DNA of 26,983 nucleotides from NCBI GenBank assembly GCA_018369015.1, contig JAGZDD010000036.1:1-26983 (forward strand). Direction: 5' to 3'. Positions within the stretch are counted from its first letter, which is position 1. Every line of letters starts with the position of its first letter. Positions 14,343 to 22,488 of the stretch are shown one piece after another. The position numbers and the translations under genes are program-made. The DNA is from Clostridiales bacterium (GTDB lineage: Bacteria > Bacillota > Clostridia > Lachnospirales > Lachnospiraceae). The notes below the pieces were generated by a model. The model ran no database searches and was not told the DNA's origin. It worked only from the letters and a program-made list of their open reading frames with translations.

Positions 14343-16169
14343 ATGAATTTGCTAAATATAGAACATATACGAAAGGTCTTTGGGGAGAAGGTAATTTTTG
14401 ACGATGCGTCCGTTGGGATTGGCGAGGGCGATAAAATTGGGATTATCGGGATTAATGGTACGGGAAAGACGACCCTGCTGCGCATGATTGCAGGGGAGGA
14501 GGAGCCGGAGGTGGGGCAGATTGTCTGCCAAAATGGGATTAAAACTGCCTGGCTGCCTCAAAATCCCAGCTTCCCCAAAGGGGCTACGGTGCTTTCTTAC
14601 GCCGGGGAGGGAACACAGGAATGGCGGGTTGTCAGCAATCTGAATAAGCTTGGTATTACGCAGCATAACGAGCTTCTTGAAAATTTGTCCGGCGGACAGC
14701 GGCGAAAGGTTGCTCTGGCTAAGGTATTGGCGGCGGATTTTGACCTCCTTTTGCTGGACGAGCCGACAAACCATTTGGACAATGAAATGCTTTCCTGGCT
14801 TGAAAATTATTTAAAAAGCTATAAGGGAACGGTCATTATGGTGACGCATGACCGCTATTTTCTGGACAAGGTGTCAAACCGCATACTGGAAATCAGCCAC
14901 GGGAAAATATACAGCTATGCGTCGGATTATTCCTCATTTCTGGAATTAAAGGCCCAGAGGGAGGAAATGGCGTTAGCGTCGGAACGTAAGCGGCAAAGTA
15001 TTTTACGCATGGAGTTAGAGTGGGCAAAGCGGGGCTGCCAGGCCAGAAGTACAAAGCAGAGGGCAAGGCTTTTGCGGCTGGAGCAGTTGAAAGACACGGC
15101 CGCGCCGATGGCAGATGAGAATGTGGAAATAGCTTCAGTACAAACGCGCATGGGAAAGAAGACCATTGAGCTTCATCATGTGAGCAAAGCCTTTGGCGAT
15201 AAAAAAATCGTTGAAGATTTCAGCTATACGGTACTTAAAAACCAACGGCTGGGATTTATCGGGCCCAATGGCTGCGGAAAGTCCACGCTTCTTAAAATTA
15301 TTGCCGGACTTATAGAGCCGGACAGCGGTTTTGTGGACGTGGGAGAAACGGTGAAGATCGGTTATCTGGCCCAGGAGGAGCCGGACATGGACACGAACCA
15401 GAGAGTCATTGATTACATTAAGGATATTGCGGAATATGTCCAGACCTCGGAAGGGAGAATCAGCGCCTCACAAATGCTTGAGCGGTTTTTGTTTACCCCG
15501 GATATGCAGTATACACCCATTGCAAAGCTGTCCGGCGGCGAGCGGCGCAGGCTTTATTTACTGTCGATCCTCGTCCGGGGCGTGAATGTTTTTATTCTGG
15601 ACGAGCCGTCAAATAACGTGGATATTCCCACATTGACGATTTTGGAGGATTATCTTAATTCCTTTTCCGGAATTGTGATTACAGTTTCCCATGACCGGTA
15701 TTTTCTTGACAATATTGTTGACCGGATTTTTGAATTTGACGGCAGTGGCAGCCTTTGCCAATACGAGGGCGGTTATACGGATTACCTGGCGGCAAAGGAA
15801 AGAAAGGCGCAGGCAGCGGAAAAGCCGGGGAAGGACACCGCAAAATTGGCGCAGGAGGCTGACGGCGCATCCTTAAAGGCCAGAGAAAATAATAAAAGCT
15901 GGAAGGGAGAGCGGCCAAAGAAGCTGAAATTTACATTTAAAGAACAAAGGGAATATGAAACGATTGACGATGACATTGCGTCTATGGAAGAAAAGCTGGC
16001 CCGGCTGGATGAGGAAATCATGGAAAATGCCACAAATTCGGCCAGACTTTCACAGCTTATGGGCCAAAAGGAGGAAGCTTTGGCGGCTCTGGATATGCTG
16101 ATGGACCGGTGGGTTTATCTGACAGAGCTGGCTGAGAAGATTGAAGCACAGAAAAAGGAGGGCTTATGA
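14343..16169 (+). CDS. ABC-F ATPase, Uup type
   Basis: 608 residues with two ABC ATPase domains and no membrane helices. Domain 1 has Walker A G-I-N-G-T-G-K-T-T (35-43), signature L-S-G-G-Q (115-119) and D-E-P-T-N-H-L-D. Domain 2 has G-P-N-G-C-G-K-S-T, L-S-G-G-E and D-E-P-S-N-N-V-D. The last ~90 residues are a charged coiled coil beginning K-L-K-F-T-F-K-E-Q-R-E-Y-E, typical of Uup/YfmR, a group with ribosome- and branched-DNA-linked roles. The start at 14343 has GAGAGG 8 nt upstream; a longer frame from 14223 runs through mobile-element sequence and is rejected. It is first in a three-gene operon, overlapping the next start by ATGA. Confidence 0.9.
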   Translation: MNLLNIEHIRKVFGEKVIFDDASVGIGEGDKIGIIGINGTGKTTLLRMIAGEEEPEVGQIVCQNGIKTAWLPQNPSFPKGATVLSYAGEGTQEWRVVSNLNKLGITQHNELLENLSGGQRRKVALAKVLAADFDLLLLDEPTNHLDNEMLSWLENYLKSYKGTVIMVTHDRYFLDKVSNRILEISHGKIYSYASDYSSFLELKAQREEMALASERKRQSILRMELEWAKRGCQARSTKQRARLLRLEQLKDTAAPMADENVEIASVQTRMGKKTIELHHVSKAFGDKKIVEDFSYTVLKNQRLGFIGPNGCGKSTLLKIIAGLIEPDSGFVDVGETVKIGYLAQEEPDMDTNQRVIDYIKDIAEYVQTSEGRISASQMLERFLFTPDMQYTPIAKLSGGERRRLYLLSILVRGVNVFILDEPSNNVDIPTLTILEDYLNSFSGIVITVSHDRYFLDNIVDRIFEFDGSGSLCQYEGGYTDYLAAKERKAQAAEKPGKDTAKLAQEADGASLKARENNKSWKGERPKKLKFTFKEQREYETIDDDIASMEEKLARLDEEIMENATNSARLSQLMGQKEEALAALDMLMDRWVYLTELAEKIEAQKKEGL

Positions 16170-18214
16170 CAGAAAATGCTGCGAGGATTAAGATAAAACA
16201 GGCACAGCCCCTGCCTCTCGGGGCATGGGCCGTGGACGGAGGTATACGTTTTGCTGTGGATGTGACGGATAGTAAGAAGAAAACATGTCTGGTTATCCGT
16301 AAGAAAAACAGCGGAGAAATACTTTGCGAGGTGACAATGAATGAATATCCGGCCTGCGGCAATATTTGCGCAGTGCTGCTTCAGGGTTTAAGGGCGGACC
16401 GGATTTATTATGAGTATGTCCGCGGCGGTGAGGCTGTGGAAGATATTTATGGGATGAAGCTTTATGGCAGCAAAAGCTTTGGCGCCTTTAAAACACCGGC
16501 CAGGCGGGCAGCCTATGAGCCGTGGAGGAGCCGTTTTTCCTGGGAAGGGGATGAGCGGCCAAGGCTTGCCTATAATGAAATGATTATGTATAAGCTTCAT
16601 GTCAGAGGCTTTTCTAAGCATCCTTCCTCTGGCGTGGCCCATAAAGGAACTTTTGCAGGCATAGGGGAAAAGATTGATTATTTTAAAGATTTAGGTATTA
16701 ATGCTCTTGTGCTTATGCCTGTGGTGGATTTCGCGGAAGTGCAGATAAGAAAAACGGCGGCTGGAATGTTGCCGCCGGCAGTGGCTGAGTCTGTGCTTCC
16801 TGGCAGCAGCCAGGATATTTCCACGCTGCGGGGCATGGTTACGGAGGAGCAGCCAAAGCTTTATATGAACTGCTGGGGCTACGGAGGAGCACATTTTTTT
16901 GCTCCAAAGGCATCCTATGCCTTTGGAGATTCTCAGATTGAATTTTGCCAAATGGTAAAAAAACTACATGAAAACGGTATTGAAGTTATTTTAGAACTGC
17001 TGTTTCCAGAAAGGATGGAAGGCTGCGCAATCCTAGATTGCCTGCGCCATTGGGCGCAGCATTATCATGTGGACGGTTTCTGGCTCAACCGCGAAATTGT
17101 TCCCGTGGAAATGGCTGCAAAGGACCCAATGCTTTCTGGTATAAAGCTGATTTGCTCAGGCTTTGATACTGGGAAGATTTACGGGAATAAAATACCGGAG
17201 AAAAAAATACTTGCCCGGGCAGGCGATGATTTTCAAAATACAATGCGCTGCTATTTAAAGGGCGATGGAAATTGCCTTGACGCCTTTGTGCAGCAAAGCC
17301 TCAGCGGGGAGGCATTTCAGGGCGCTGTTCACTATATAACAAATAATAATGGTTTTACGTTGGCGGATCTGGTGGCTTATAATGAAAAGCATAATGAGGA
17401 CAATGGCGAGGAAAACCGTGACGGAAGCGATTATAACAATAGCTGGAACTGCGGCAGGGAGGGCCGGACAAGAAGCAGGCGGGTGCTTGAACTAAGGCGC
17501 CGCCAGATGTATAATGCCATGATTTTTCTCCTGTTTTCCCAGGGAACCCCGATGATTTACGGGGGCGACGAGTTTGGGAACAGCCAAAAGGGGAATAATA
17601 ATGCGTATTGCCATGATAATGAACTGTTTTGGCTGAACTGGCGCGATCTGAAGAAAAATAGGGCTATGTACGATTTTGTAAAAAGTGCTGTTGCGCTTAG
17701 GAAAAGCCATCCTGTGCTTCACCCGGAAAAGCCATGCCGCAGAATAGATTATTTAAGCTGTGGTTTTCCTGATGTTTCAGTCCACGGCTATCATCCGTGG
17801 AAGGCTTCCTTTGGCAGTGAAGACCGCTACATTGGGCTGATGTATTGTGGGAAATACGCACGTGTCGACGGCCATGAGGATCATTCGTTTTATTTTGCTT
17901 ATAACATGCACTGGGAGCCGGCAGCTATATCCCTTCCGGCGCTTCCTAAAGGACAAAAATGGAAAAAGCTTGTTGATACCTCGCTGGAAACGCCATTTTT
18001 GGCAAAAGACGGAGGGCCGGATAAAAGCGGCGCGTATGAGATCGCTCCAAGAACGATACAGATTTTTATGAGTGTGGAAGGAACAGTTTTACTGCGGGAA
18101 AATGACGGCAAGAAGCCGGCGCAAAGGTATCAGGCCGGTAAATCCGGACAGGGTATAGGCGAAGTCGAAGCGCCAGATATGGAGAAAGAAAATGCCGAAA
18201 ATATTGTCCAGTAA
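16166..18214 (+). CDS. GlgX/isoamylase-like GH13 protein lacking catalytic residues (pseudoenzyme)
   Basis: 682 residues with the layout of bacterial debranching enzymes (GlgX/isoamylase): an N-terminal beta domain (about 1-120), then a (beta/alpha)8 barrel. Conserved scaffold pieces include K-L-H-V-R-G-F-S, a W-G-Y-x3-F-F-A-P motif, and G-T-P-M-I-Y-G-G-D-E-F-G with the following N-N-A-Y-C. The four catalytic regions are all altered. Region I is L-E-L-L-F-P-E, not D-V-V-x-N-H. Region II is D-G-F-W-L-N, so the nucleophile Asp is Asn308. Region III is I-C-S-G-F-D where families have A-E-P-W-D, so the acid Glu is Ser331. Region IV is T-N-N-N-G-F-T, not T-N-H-D-G-F-T, so the third Asp is Asn395. 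No hydrolysis is expected; glucan binding is possible. It overlaps both neighbours. Confidence 0.85.
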   Translation: MTENAARIKIKQAQPLPLGAWAVDGGIRFAVDVTDSKKKTCLVIRKKNSGEILCEVTMNEYPACGNICAVLLQGLRADRIYYEYVRGGEAVEDIYGMKLYGSKSFGAFKTPARRAAYEPWRSRFSWEGDERPRLAYNEMIMYKLHVRGFSKHPSSGVAHKGTFAGIGEKIDYFKDLGINALVLMPVVDFAEVQIRKTAAGMLPPAVAESVLPGSSQDISTLRGMVTEEQPKLYMNCWGYGGAHFFAPKASYAFGDSQIEFCQMVKKLHENGIEVILELLFPERMEGCAILDCLRHWAQHYHVDGFWLNREIVPVEMAAKDPMLSGIKLICSGFDTGKIYGNKIPEKKILARAGDDFQNTMRCYLKGDGNCLDAFVQQSLSGEAFQGAVHYITNNNGFTLADLVAYNEKHNEDNGEENRDGSDYNNSWNCGREGRTRSRRVLELRRRQMYNAMIFLLFSQGTPMIYGGDEFGNSQKGNNNAYCHDNELFWLNWRDLKKNRAMYDFVKSAVALRKSHPVLHPEKPCRRIDYLSCGFPDVSVHGYHPWKASFGSEDRYIGLMYCGKYARVDGHEDHSFYFAYNMHWEPAAISLPALPKGQKWKKLVDTSLETPFLAKDGGPDKSGAYEIAPRTIQIFMSVEGTVLLRENDGKKPAQRYQAGKSGQGIGEVEAPDMEKENAENIVQ

Positions 18215-18872
18215 TGGCTTAAAACTGATTGCAGCCGTATCGATGACTGTGGACCATATAGGGGCGGCGCTTTTTCCACAGGCGCTATGGCTGCGCTGCA
18301 TTGGACGGCTGGCTTTTGTACTGTATGCTTTTCTTATAACAGAGGGGTACATCTATACCCGCAATGTAAAGTGGTACATGGCCCGCCTGGGGCTTCTGGC
18401 GGTTTTGTCAGAGGTACCTTTTGATCTCCTTTTTCATAGAAGTCTATTTTATCCTTACGCTCAAAATGTATTTTTTACATTGTTTTTAGGCCTTTTGGCG
18501 ATTTATCTTATGGACCTTTTGGGCAGCAGGCTTGCGCCTGGAATGTGGTTTTTATGCCTTATACCTGTGGGAGCCGCCTGTGTGGCGGCCGGCTGGCTTC
18601 AATGTGATTACCGGTATTATGGGGTACTTATGATCGCTGTCTTTTTTGCCTGCAAAAGCCGCTATATCGAAATGTTCCTTGGAGTCGCAGTGATTTCCAT
18701 GGCTATGAATACAATACAGCTTTGGGGAATTACAGCAATGCTCCCCATTTCCCTTTATAATGGAAAAAAGGGGAAGGGGAGCAGGCTTTTTACGTGGCTG
18801 TTTTATTTTTATTATCCGGTCCACATGCTTCTTATTTTTGGAATTGCAGCAACTTTCGCCCGGTCAGGCTAA
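18192..18872 (+). CDS. TraX-like membrane protein
   Basis: 226 residues with about seven hydrophobic segments. The N-terminus L-K-L-I-A-A-V-S-M-T-V-D-H-I-G-A-A-L-F-P is the hallmark of the TraX family, named after the F-pilin acetylase, and includes the conserved D-H of membrane acyltransferases. R-x-I-G-R-L-A-F-V-L-Y-A-F and F-Y-Y-P-V-H-M-L-L fit the family too. Clostridial relatives are not tied to conjugation, and their substrate is unknown. The start lies inside the last 23 nt of the GlgX-like gene, with GGAGAAAG just upstream, so the two are translationally coupled. It converges on luxS, 13 nt away, with no obvious terminator between. Confidence 0.85.
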   Translation: MPKILSSNGLKLIAAVSMTVDHIGAALFPQALWLRCIGRLAFVLYAFLITEGYIYTRNVKWYMARLGLLAVLSEVPFDLLFHRSLFYPYAQNVFFTLFLGLLAIYLMDLLGSRLAPGMWFLCLIPVGAACVAAGWLQCDYRYYGVLMIAVFFACKSRYIEMFLGVAVISMAMNTIQLWGITAMLPISLYNGKKGKGSRLFTWLFYFYYPVHMLLIFGIAATFARSG

Positions 18873-18885
18873 AAAGCGCGGCGCC

Positions 18886-19362
18886 TTATGCCGGATAGTT
18901 GAGTTGCTTATCTGTAATTGTGTAAAGTGTTTCTAAATATTTTTTTGCAATATAATTGGCCATGGGTAAATTCATATCCAGATAATTCCCGCAGTCTTTT
19001 GCACATGCCCCGGGAACCTCTCCTTTAAAATCGCGGATAAATTCAAAGGTTTCGATCATCAGGGAAACAATATCTTTGGATGTGTAATCTCCGGCAAGGA
19101 GGAGATAGAAGCCTGTACGGCAGCCCATGGGGCCAAAATAAACCGTCTTATTTGAAAATTCTTTATGGTTGCGCAGAAATGTAGCGCCAAGATGTTCGAT
19201 GGTATGAACTTCTGCGGTATTCATTACCGGCTCGTAATTGGGGCGGGTCATGCGCAGGTCAAAGGTTGTAATTGTTTCACTGCCAAGATAGTCTTTCCGG
19301 GAAACATAAATACCCGGGAGAAGTTTTGTGTGGTCGATCGTAAAGCTGGCTATTTTTTTCAT
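18886..19362 (-). CDS. luxS: S-ribosylhomocysteine lyase
   Basis: 158 residues, full length. LuxS cleaves S-ribosylhomocysteine to homocysteine and DPD, the precursor of autoinducer-2, as part of recycling S-adenosylhomocysteine. The metal site H-T-I-E-H-L-G-A-T-F-L-R-N carries two His ligands near residue 55. G-P-M-G-C-R-T-G-F-Y holds the catalytic cysteine, and A-C-A-K-D-C-G-N-Y lies near residue 125 with the third metal-ligand region. AAAGGAC lies about 9 nt before the start. Its upstream region contains 53-bp tandem repeats. The homocysteine it makes is a substrate for the methyltransferase at 6686, but the genes are not linked. Confidence 0.97.
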   Translation of the reverse strand: MKKIASFTIDHTKLLPGIYVSRKDYLGSETITTFDLRMTRPNYEPVMNTAEVHTIEHLGATFLRNHKEFSNKTVYFGPMGCRTGFYLLLAGDYTSKDIVSLMIETFEFIRDFKGEVPGACAKDCGNYLDMNLPMANYIAKKYLETLYTITDKQLNYPA

Positions 19363-19377
19363 AATTCATTGTCCTTT

Positions 19378-19504
19378 CCTTATTACTGCCGTGTCTCCCA
19401 CGGCATCAAGGTATGCCGCCTAGCGGCGTTCCTTATTACTGCCGTGTCTCCCACGGCATCAAGGTATGCCGCCTGGCGGCGTTCCTTATTACTGCCGTGT
19501 CTCC
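19378..19504. repeat. 53-bp tandem repeat upstream of luxS
   Basis: Two full copies (19378-19430 and 19431-19483) and a partial third (from 19484), with only one visible difference between the full copies (cctagcggc versus cctggcggc). Each unit contains two small GC stem-loops, GCCGTG...CACGGC and GCCGC...GCGGC. It begins 15 nt upstream of the luxS start codon, so the luxS transcript probably includes it or starts beyond it. Confidence 0.85.
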
Positions 19505-19539
19505 TATATTAGGCCATATCGGGGAAAAGGTCAAGTATC

Positions 19540-19603
19540 TGCTGTCTGCGGCGTAAGAATATGATACGGGTGGTTACTGTTTACAGGAATTGTAAACAGC
19601 AAC
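19540..19603. repeat. Dispersed-repeat modules in the luxS/lactonase intergenic region
   Basis: A 26-bp module at 19540-19565 containing GGCGTAAGAATATGAT recurs at 22147-22172 and 26764-26789. It is followed by GTTACTGTTTACAGG (from 19573) and the complementary TGTAAACAGCAAC, which form a palindrome just upstream of the lactonase promoter. Confidence 0.55.
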
Positions 19604-19632
19604 TTGAACTGCTATAAGTGATGTGGTACACT
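19604..19632 (+). promoter_or_regulatory. Promoter of the lactonase gene
   Basis: TTGAAC (19604-19609), a 17-nt spacer and TACACT (19627-19632). The GTTTAC/GTAAAC palindrome ends just upstream of the -35 box and could be an operator. Confidence 0.6.
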
Positions 19633-19663
19633 TAAAAAAGAAATTTGTTGAGGAGGCAAGACG

Positions 19664-20713
19664 ATGGCTGATAAATATGTAGCATATGTGGGTTCCTATA
19701 CAAGAGGCGAGAGTAAGGGGCTGAATATTTTTGATTTTAATGTGAGAACATTGGAGTTTAAGCTAAGAGAGGTTTATGAAATCAATAACCCATCTTTTGT
19801 CCATATTTCCTATAATGAAAAGTATTTATACTGTAACTGCGACGAGGGAGTTGCGGCATTTAAGATTTTAAAGGACGGCGGGCTTCTTCTCATTAATAAA
19901 GCTAACGTTAATGGGCTTCGGCCATGCTATTTGGCGACAGACAGGGAGAACCGATATCTTGTGACCGCCGGCTACCACGATGGAAAGCTGACGATTTTGC
20001 GTCTTCTTGAGGACGGGAGTATCGGCGGCGTTACTGATGAGGTGTTTATGAAAGGACTTGGCAGTGTGGCCGGAAGAAATTACCGCTGCCATGTAAACTG
20101 CGCCCTGTTTACGCCGGATGAGAATTATCTTCTCGCCGTGGATCTTGGGATGGATCAGGTAAAAATTTATGAGTTTGACTGGGCGACCGGAAAAATTAAA
20201 CTTCACGATATTTTGCGCTGTGAGCTGGAATCAGGGCCAAAACATATGATTTTTTCCGAGGACGGTAAATATGCCTACCTGACCCATGAGGATAAAAATT
20301 ATGTGACAAAATATGCTTATGAGGCAGAACACGCAGTGTTTAAAAAGCTTCAGACAATTTCCACCCTTCCAGATAATTTTGAAGGGGTAAACAGCGCTAT
20401 TACCCTGAAGCTGTCTAAGGATGGAAGCCATCTGTTTGTTACAAATTCCGGACATAACAGTGTGGCGATTTTTAAAATCGATTCACAGACTCAGCTTCTT
20501 GAGCGGGTATGTGTGCTGCCAACAAGCGGTGACTATCCAAGGGATATGATTGTCGTTCCCGGAAGAGACAGCTTTGTGTGCGCCAATCAGGAATCGAACA
20601 GTCTGACATGCTTTGATGTCAATTATGAAGGCCATTATATTGCCATGGCGTCCGCACCGGTGCCGGTTGTGTGTCCTACATCAATTAAAATTCACAAAGT
20701 AGAGGAATTGTAA
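19664..20713 (+). CDS. Lactonase-family beta-propeller protein (6-phosphogluconolactonase type)
   Basis: 349 residues, the length of the seven-bladed propeller lactonase family (Pgl/YkgB). Typical blades are visible: Y-V-G-S-Y-T at the N-terminus, R-P-C-Y-L-A-T-D near residue 85, C-H-V-N-C-A-L-F-T-P-D-E-N-Y-L-L-A-V-D-L-G near 145, G-P-K-H-M-I-F-S-E-D-G-K-Y-A-Y-L near 190, and Y-P-R-D-M-I-V-V-P with A-N-Q-E-S-N-S-L near 300. The family hydrolyses 6-phosphogluconolactone, but many members are unproven, so the substrate is an inference. There is no signal peptide, so it is cytosolic. GAGGAGG lies about 7 nt before the start. It has its own promoter and terminator. Confidence 0.85.
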   Translation: MADKYVAYVGSYTRGESKGLNIFDFNVRTLEFKLREVYEINNPSFVHISYNEKYLYCNCDEGVAAFKILKDGGLLLINKANVNGLRPCYLATDRENRYLVTAGYHDGKLTILRLLEDGSIGGVTDEVFMKGLGSVAGRNYRCHVNCALFTPDENYLLAVDLGMDQVKIYEFDWATGKIKLHDILRCELESGPKHMIFSEDGKYAYLTHEDKNYVTKYAYEAEHAVFKKLQTISTLPDNFEGVNSAITLKLSKDGSHLFVTNSGHNSVAIFKIDSQTQLLERVCVLPTSGDYPRDMIVVPGRDSFVCANQESNSLTCFDVNYEGHYIAMASAPVPVVCPTSIKIHKVEEL

Positions 20714-20727
20714 AGTATAATAAAAGG

Positions 20728-20775
20728 GCTGAGACAATGGAGATTAAACAACTTCATTTGTCTCAGCTTCTTTTA
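20728..20775. terminator. Terminator shared by the lactonase gene and aroC
   Basis: GCTGAGACAA (20728-20737) pairs perfectly with TTGTCTCAGC (20758-20767), with TTCTTTTA after it and AATAAAAG before it. It can therefore serve both convergent genes. Confidence 0.8.
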
Positions 20776-20839
20776 TATGCCAAAGCGCTGCGCAGCAGGA
20801 ATTTTTATAGCGAAACCGTTAGGGAAATTTAGGACAGCT

Positions 20840-21946
20840 TTAGGCGCGCGGCAGATAAAAACGCTCCAGATACTCCATTCGGGCACCCATATTTTCAAGG
20901 AGTAAGTCAAGCACTGTGAGGGCAGCCATAGCTTCCACTACGACGACAGCCCGGGGAACGATAATGGGGTCGTGGCGGCCCTTAATATTAATTTGTATGT
21001 TGTCCATCTTTTTGTTAATCGTTTCCTGGGTTTTGGCAATGGAAGGCGTAGGTTTTATGGCTGCCCTGAAAATAATGGGTGCGCCGTCACTTAAGCCGCC
21101 AAGGACACCGCCGGAATGATTTGTAAGCTTTGTAACCGAGCCGCCGCTATAAGCAAAACTGTCATTGTTTTCGCTGCCGCAAAGGCGGGCGGCGTTAAAG
21201 CCTTCTCCGATCTCAAAACCTTTGACAGCACCAATGGAAAAAATTGCTTTGGACAGATTTGCGTCCAGTTTGTCAAAGACTGGTTCGCCGATTCCAGGAA
21301 TCAGCCCTGTAATGCGACATTCAATAATACCGCCCACAGAATCTTTCTGTGTAAGCTTTTGGTCAAGAAGAGCCTGGGCTTTTTGCGCGGCAGCCGTATC
21401 AGGCATATACAGGGGATTTTTAGCCATTGCTTCAAAATCAATGCGGCTGTCGTCAATTTCGACATCCGCGATTGCCCGGGTGTAGGCGCATACATGGACG
21501 CCCAGGCAGGCCAGTATTTTTGCGGCTATAGCACCGGCAGCGACGCGGCCGATTGTTTCTCTGCCAGAGGTACGCCCGCCGCCCCGGTAGTCTCTGAAAC
21601 CGTATTTTTCGTCAAAGGTGTAATCGGCATGGCCAGGGCGGTAATAGCCGGCGATTTCTGAGTAGTCCCCGGAGCGGGCCGTTTGGTTAGGAACAATAAG
21701 AGAAATGGGTGTGCCTGTTGTTTTTCCTTCAAAAATGCCGGAGAGAATTTCTACCTGGTCGTTTTCCCTGCGGGGAGTACTGTATTTGTTTTGACCCGGT
21801 TTCCTCCGGTCTAAAAAGCTTTGGATATCACTTTCATCCAGGGGGAGGCCGGAAGGACAGCCATCGATGACAACACCGATGGCCTTTCCGTGGGACTCCC
21901 CCCAGGTCGTTATTTTAAATCGGGTACCGTATGTGGAACCTGGCAT
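20840..21946 (-). CDS. aroC: Chorismate synthase
   Basis: 368 residues. The enzyme makes chorismate from 5-enolpyruvylshikimate 3-phosphate, using reduced FMN, at the end of the shikimate pathway. Signatures are present in order: F-K-I-T-T-W-G-E-S-H-G-K-A-I-G near the N-terminus, R-R-x-P-G-Q-N-K-Y-S-T-P-R-R-E-x-D near 50, F-R-D-Y-R-G-G-G-R-T-S-G-R-E-T near 125, and G-G-V-L-G-G-L-S-D-G-A-P-I with K-P-T-P-S-I near 290-310. The start at 21946 has AGGTGAT 4 nt upstream; the frame extends to 21967 but without a better site. It stands alone among unrelated genes and converges on the lactonase gene. Confidence 0.96.
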   Translation of the reverse strand: MPGSTYGTRFKITTWGESHGKAIGVVIDGCPSGLPLDESDIQSFLDRRKPGQNKYSTPRRENDQVEILSGIFEGKTTGTPISLIVPNQTARSGDYSEIAGYYRPGHADYTFDEKYGFRDYRGGGRTSGRETIGRVAAGAIAAKILACLGVHVCAYTRAIADVEIDDSRIDFEAMAKNPLYMPDTAAAQKAQALLDQKLTQKDSVGGIIECRITGLIPGIGEPVFDKLDANLSKAIFSIGAVKGFEIGEGFNAARLCGSENNDSFAYSGGSVTKLTNHSGGVLGGLSDGAPIIFRAAIKPTPSIAKTQETINKKMDNIQINIKGRHDPIIVPRAVVVVEAMAALTVLDLLLENMGARMEYLERFYLPRA

Positions 21947-21968
21947 ATGTATCACCTCGGATTTCATT

Positions 21969-22016
21969 ATATAATGATGTCAAAAGCAAGAGAAATTTGC
22001 ACCAACATCATTATAT
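21969..22016. repeat. 12-bp inverted repeat upstream of aroC
   Basis: ATATAATGATGT (21969-21980) and ACATCATTATAT (22005-22016) are perfect inverted arms 24 nt apart, starting 23 nt upstream of the aroC start. They could be an operator pair or an RNA stem in the aroC leader. The ATAATG.../...CATTAT theme recurs in palindromes near 25570, 25692 and 26418. Confidence 0.6.
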
Positions 22017-22062
22017 CGGAGAAAACGTGGATGTACAAGTAAACTTTCAGAAAAAAAAGGAA

Positions 22063-22190
22063 GCAGTAACATTTTGTGTTACTGTTCACAGGTACCCTGT
22101 AAACGGTAACTTTCGCGGACTCATTTGGAGCTTTTTTGCAAACACTTGCTGTTTGCGGTGTAAGAACATGATAGAAGCGTGAGCAGGCTC
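22063..22190. repeat. Cluster of dispersed-repeat modules
   Basis: GTTACTGTTCACAGG (22078-22092) pairs imperfectly with CCTGTAAACGGTAAC (22096-22110). Then comes TTCGCGGACTCATTTGGAG, similar to parts of the elements at 14139 and 26795, and the 26-bp module containing GGTGTAAGAACATGAT (22147-22172). No 8-bp target duplication was found, so it may be a degraded or composite copy. Confidence 0.55.
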
Positions 22191-22395
22191 ACTTGTATGA
22201 ATTGTTATGAAAATTGAAAAATGTGAAAATCAGCAAAAACCGTCAATGAGTGACAAGGAAAACATAGGAAAAAATTGGAGTGTTTCCATAACAGAAACCA
22301 TATTGTTGTAAAAAGTGGATAAAAAACAGAAAAAACAGATGTAAAAAACGTAAAAAACATCTTAAGGGCTTGGGTACTCCTGCGATTTATAAATT

Positions 22396-22424
22396 TTGAC
22401 AATTGTGGCAAAAAATGATAAATT
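22396..22424 (+). promoter_or_regulatory. Promoter of the second HPr-like gene
   Basis: Consensus TTGACA (22396-22401), a 17-nt spacer and TAAATT (22419-22424). The leader is about 60 nt. Confidence 0.7.
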
Positions 22425-22488
22425 ACCATTGGAGCACAGGAAGTAACTATAAATCGTATTGAATATTAAGTTTCAGGAGGTGTTCAGA

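Larger units (their letters stand above)
21947..22488. other. Gene-free stretch between aroC and the HPr-like gene
   Basis: No gene supported. It contains a 12-bp inverted repeat upstream of aroC (21969-22016), dispersed-repeat modules (22063-22190), an AT-rich block and the promoter of the HPr-like gene (22396-22424). Confidence 0.65.

Noticed and set aside
16166..18214. Annotation as active glycogen debranching enzyme
   Set aside because: Overall similarity would suggest it, but all catalytic positions are replaced, as read directly from the DNA.
19378..19504. SAM riboswitch or other known riboswitch before luxS
   Set aside because: The segment is a simple 53-bp tandem repeat with two small stems; no riboswitch core was recognised.
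21116..21661. 181-codon plus-strand frame inside aroC
   Set aside because: It is the antisense shadow of a clearly conserved gene with no start signal or homology.
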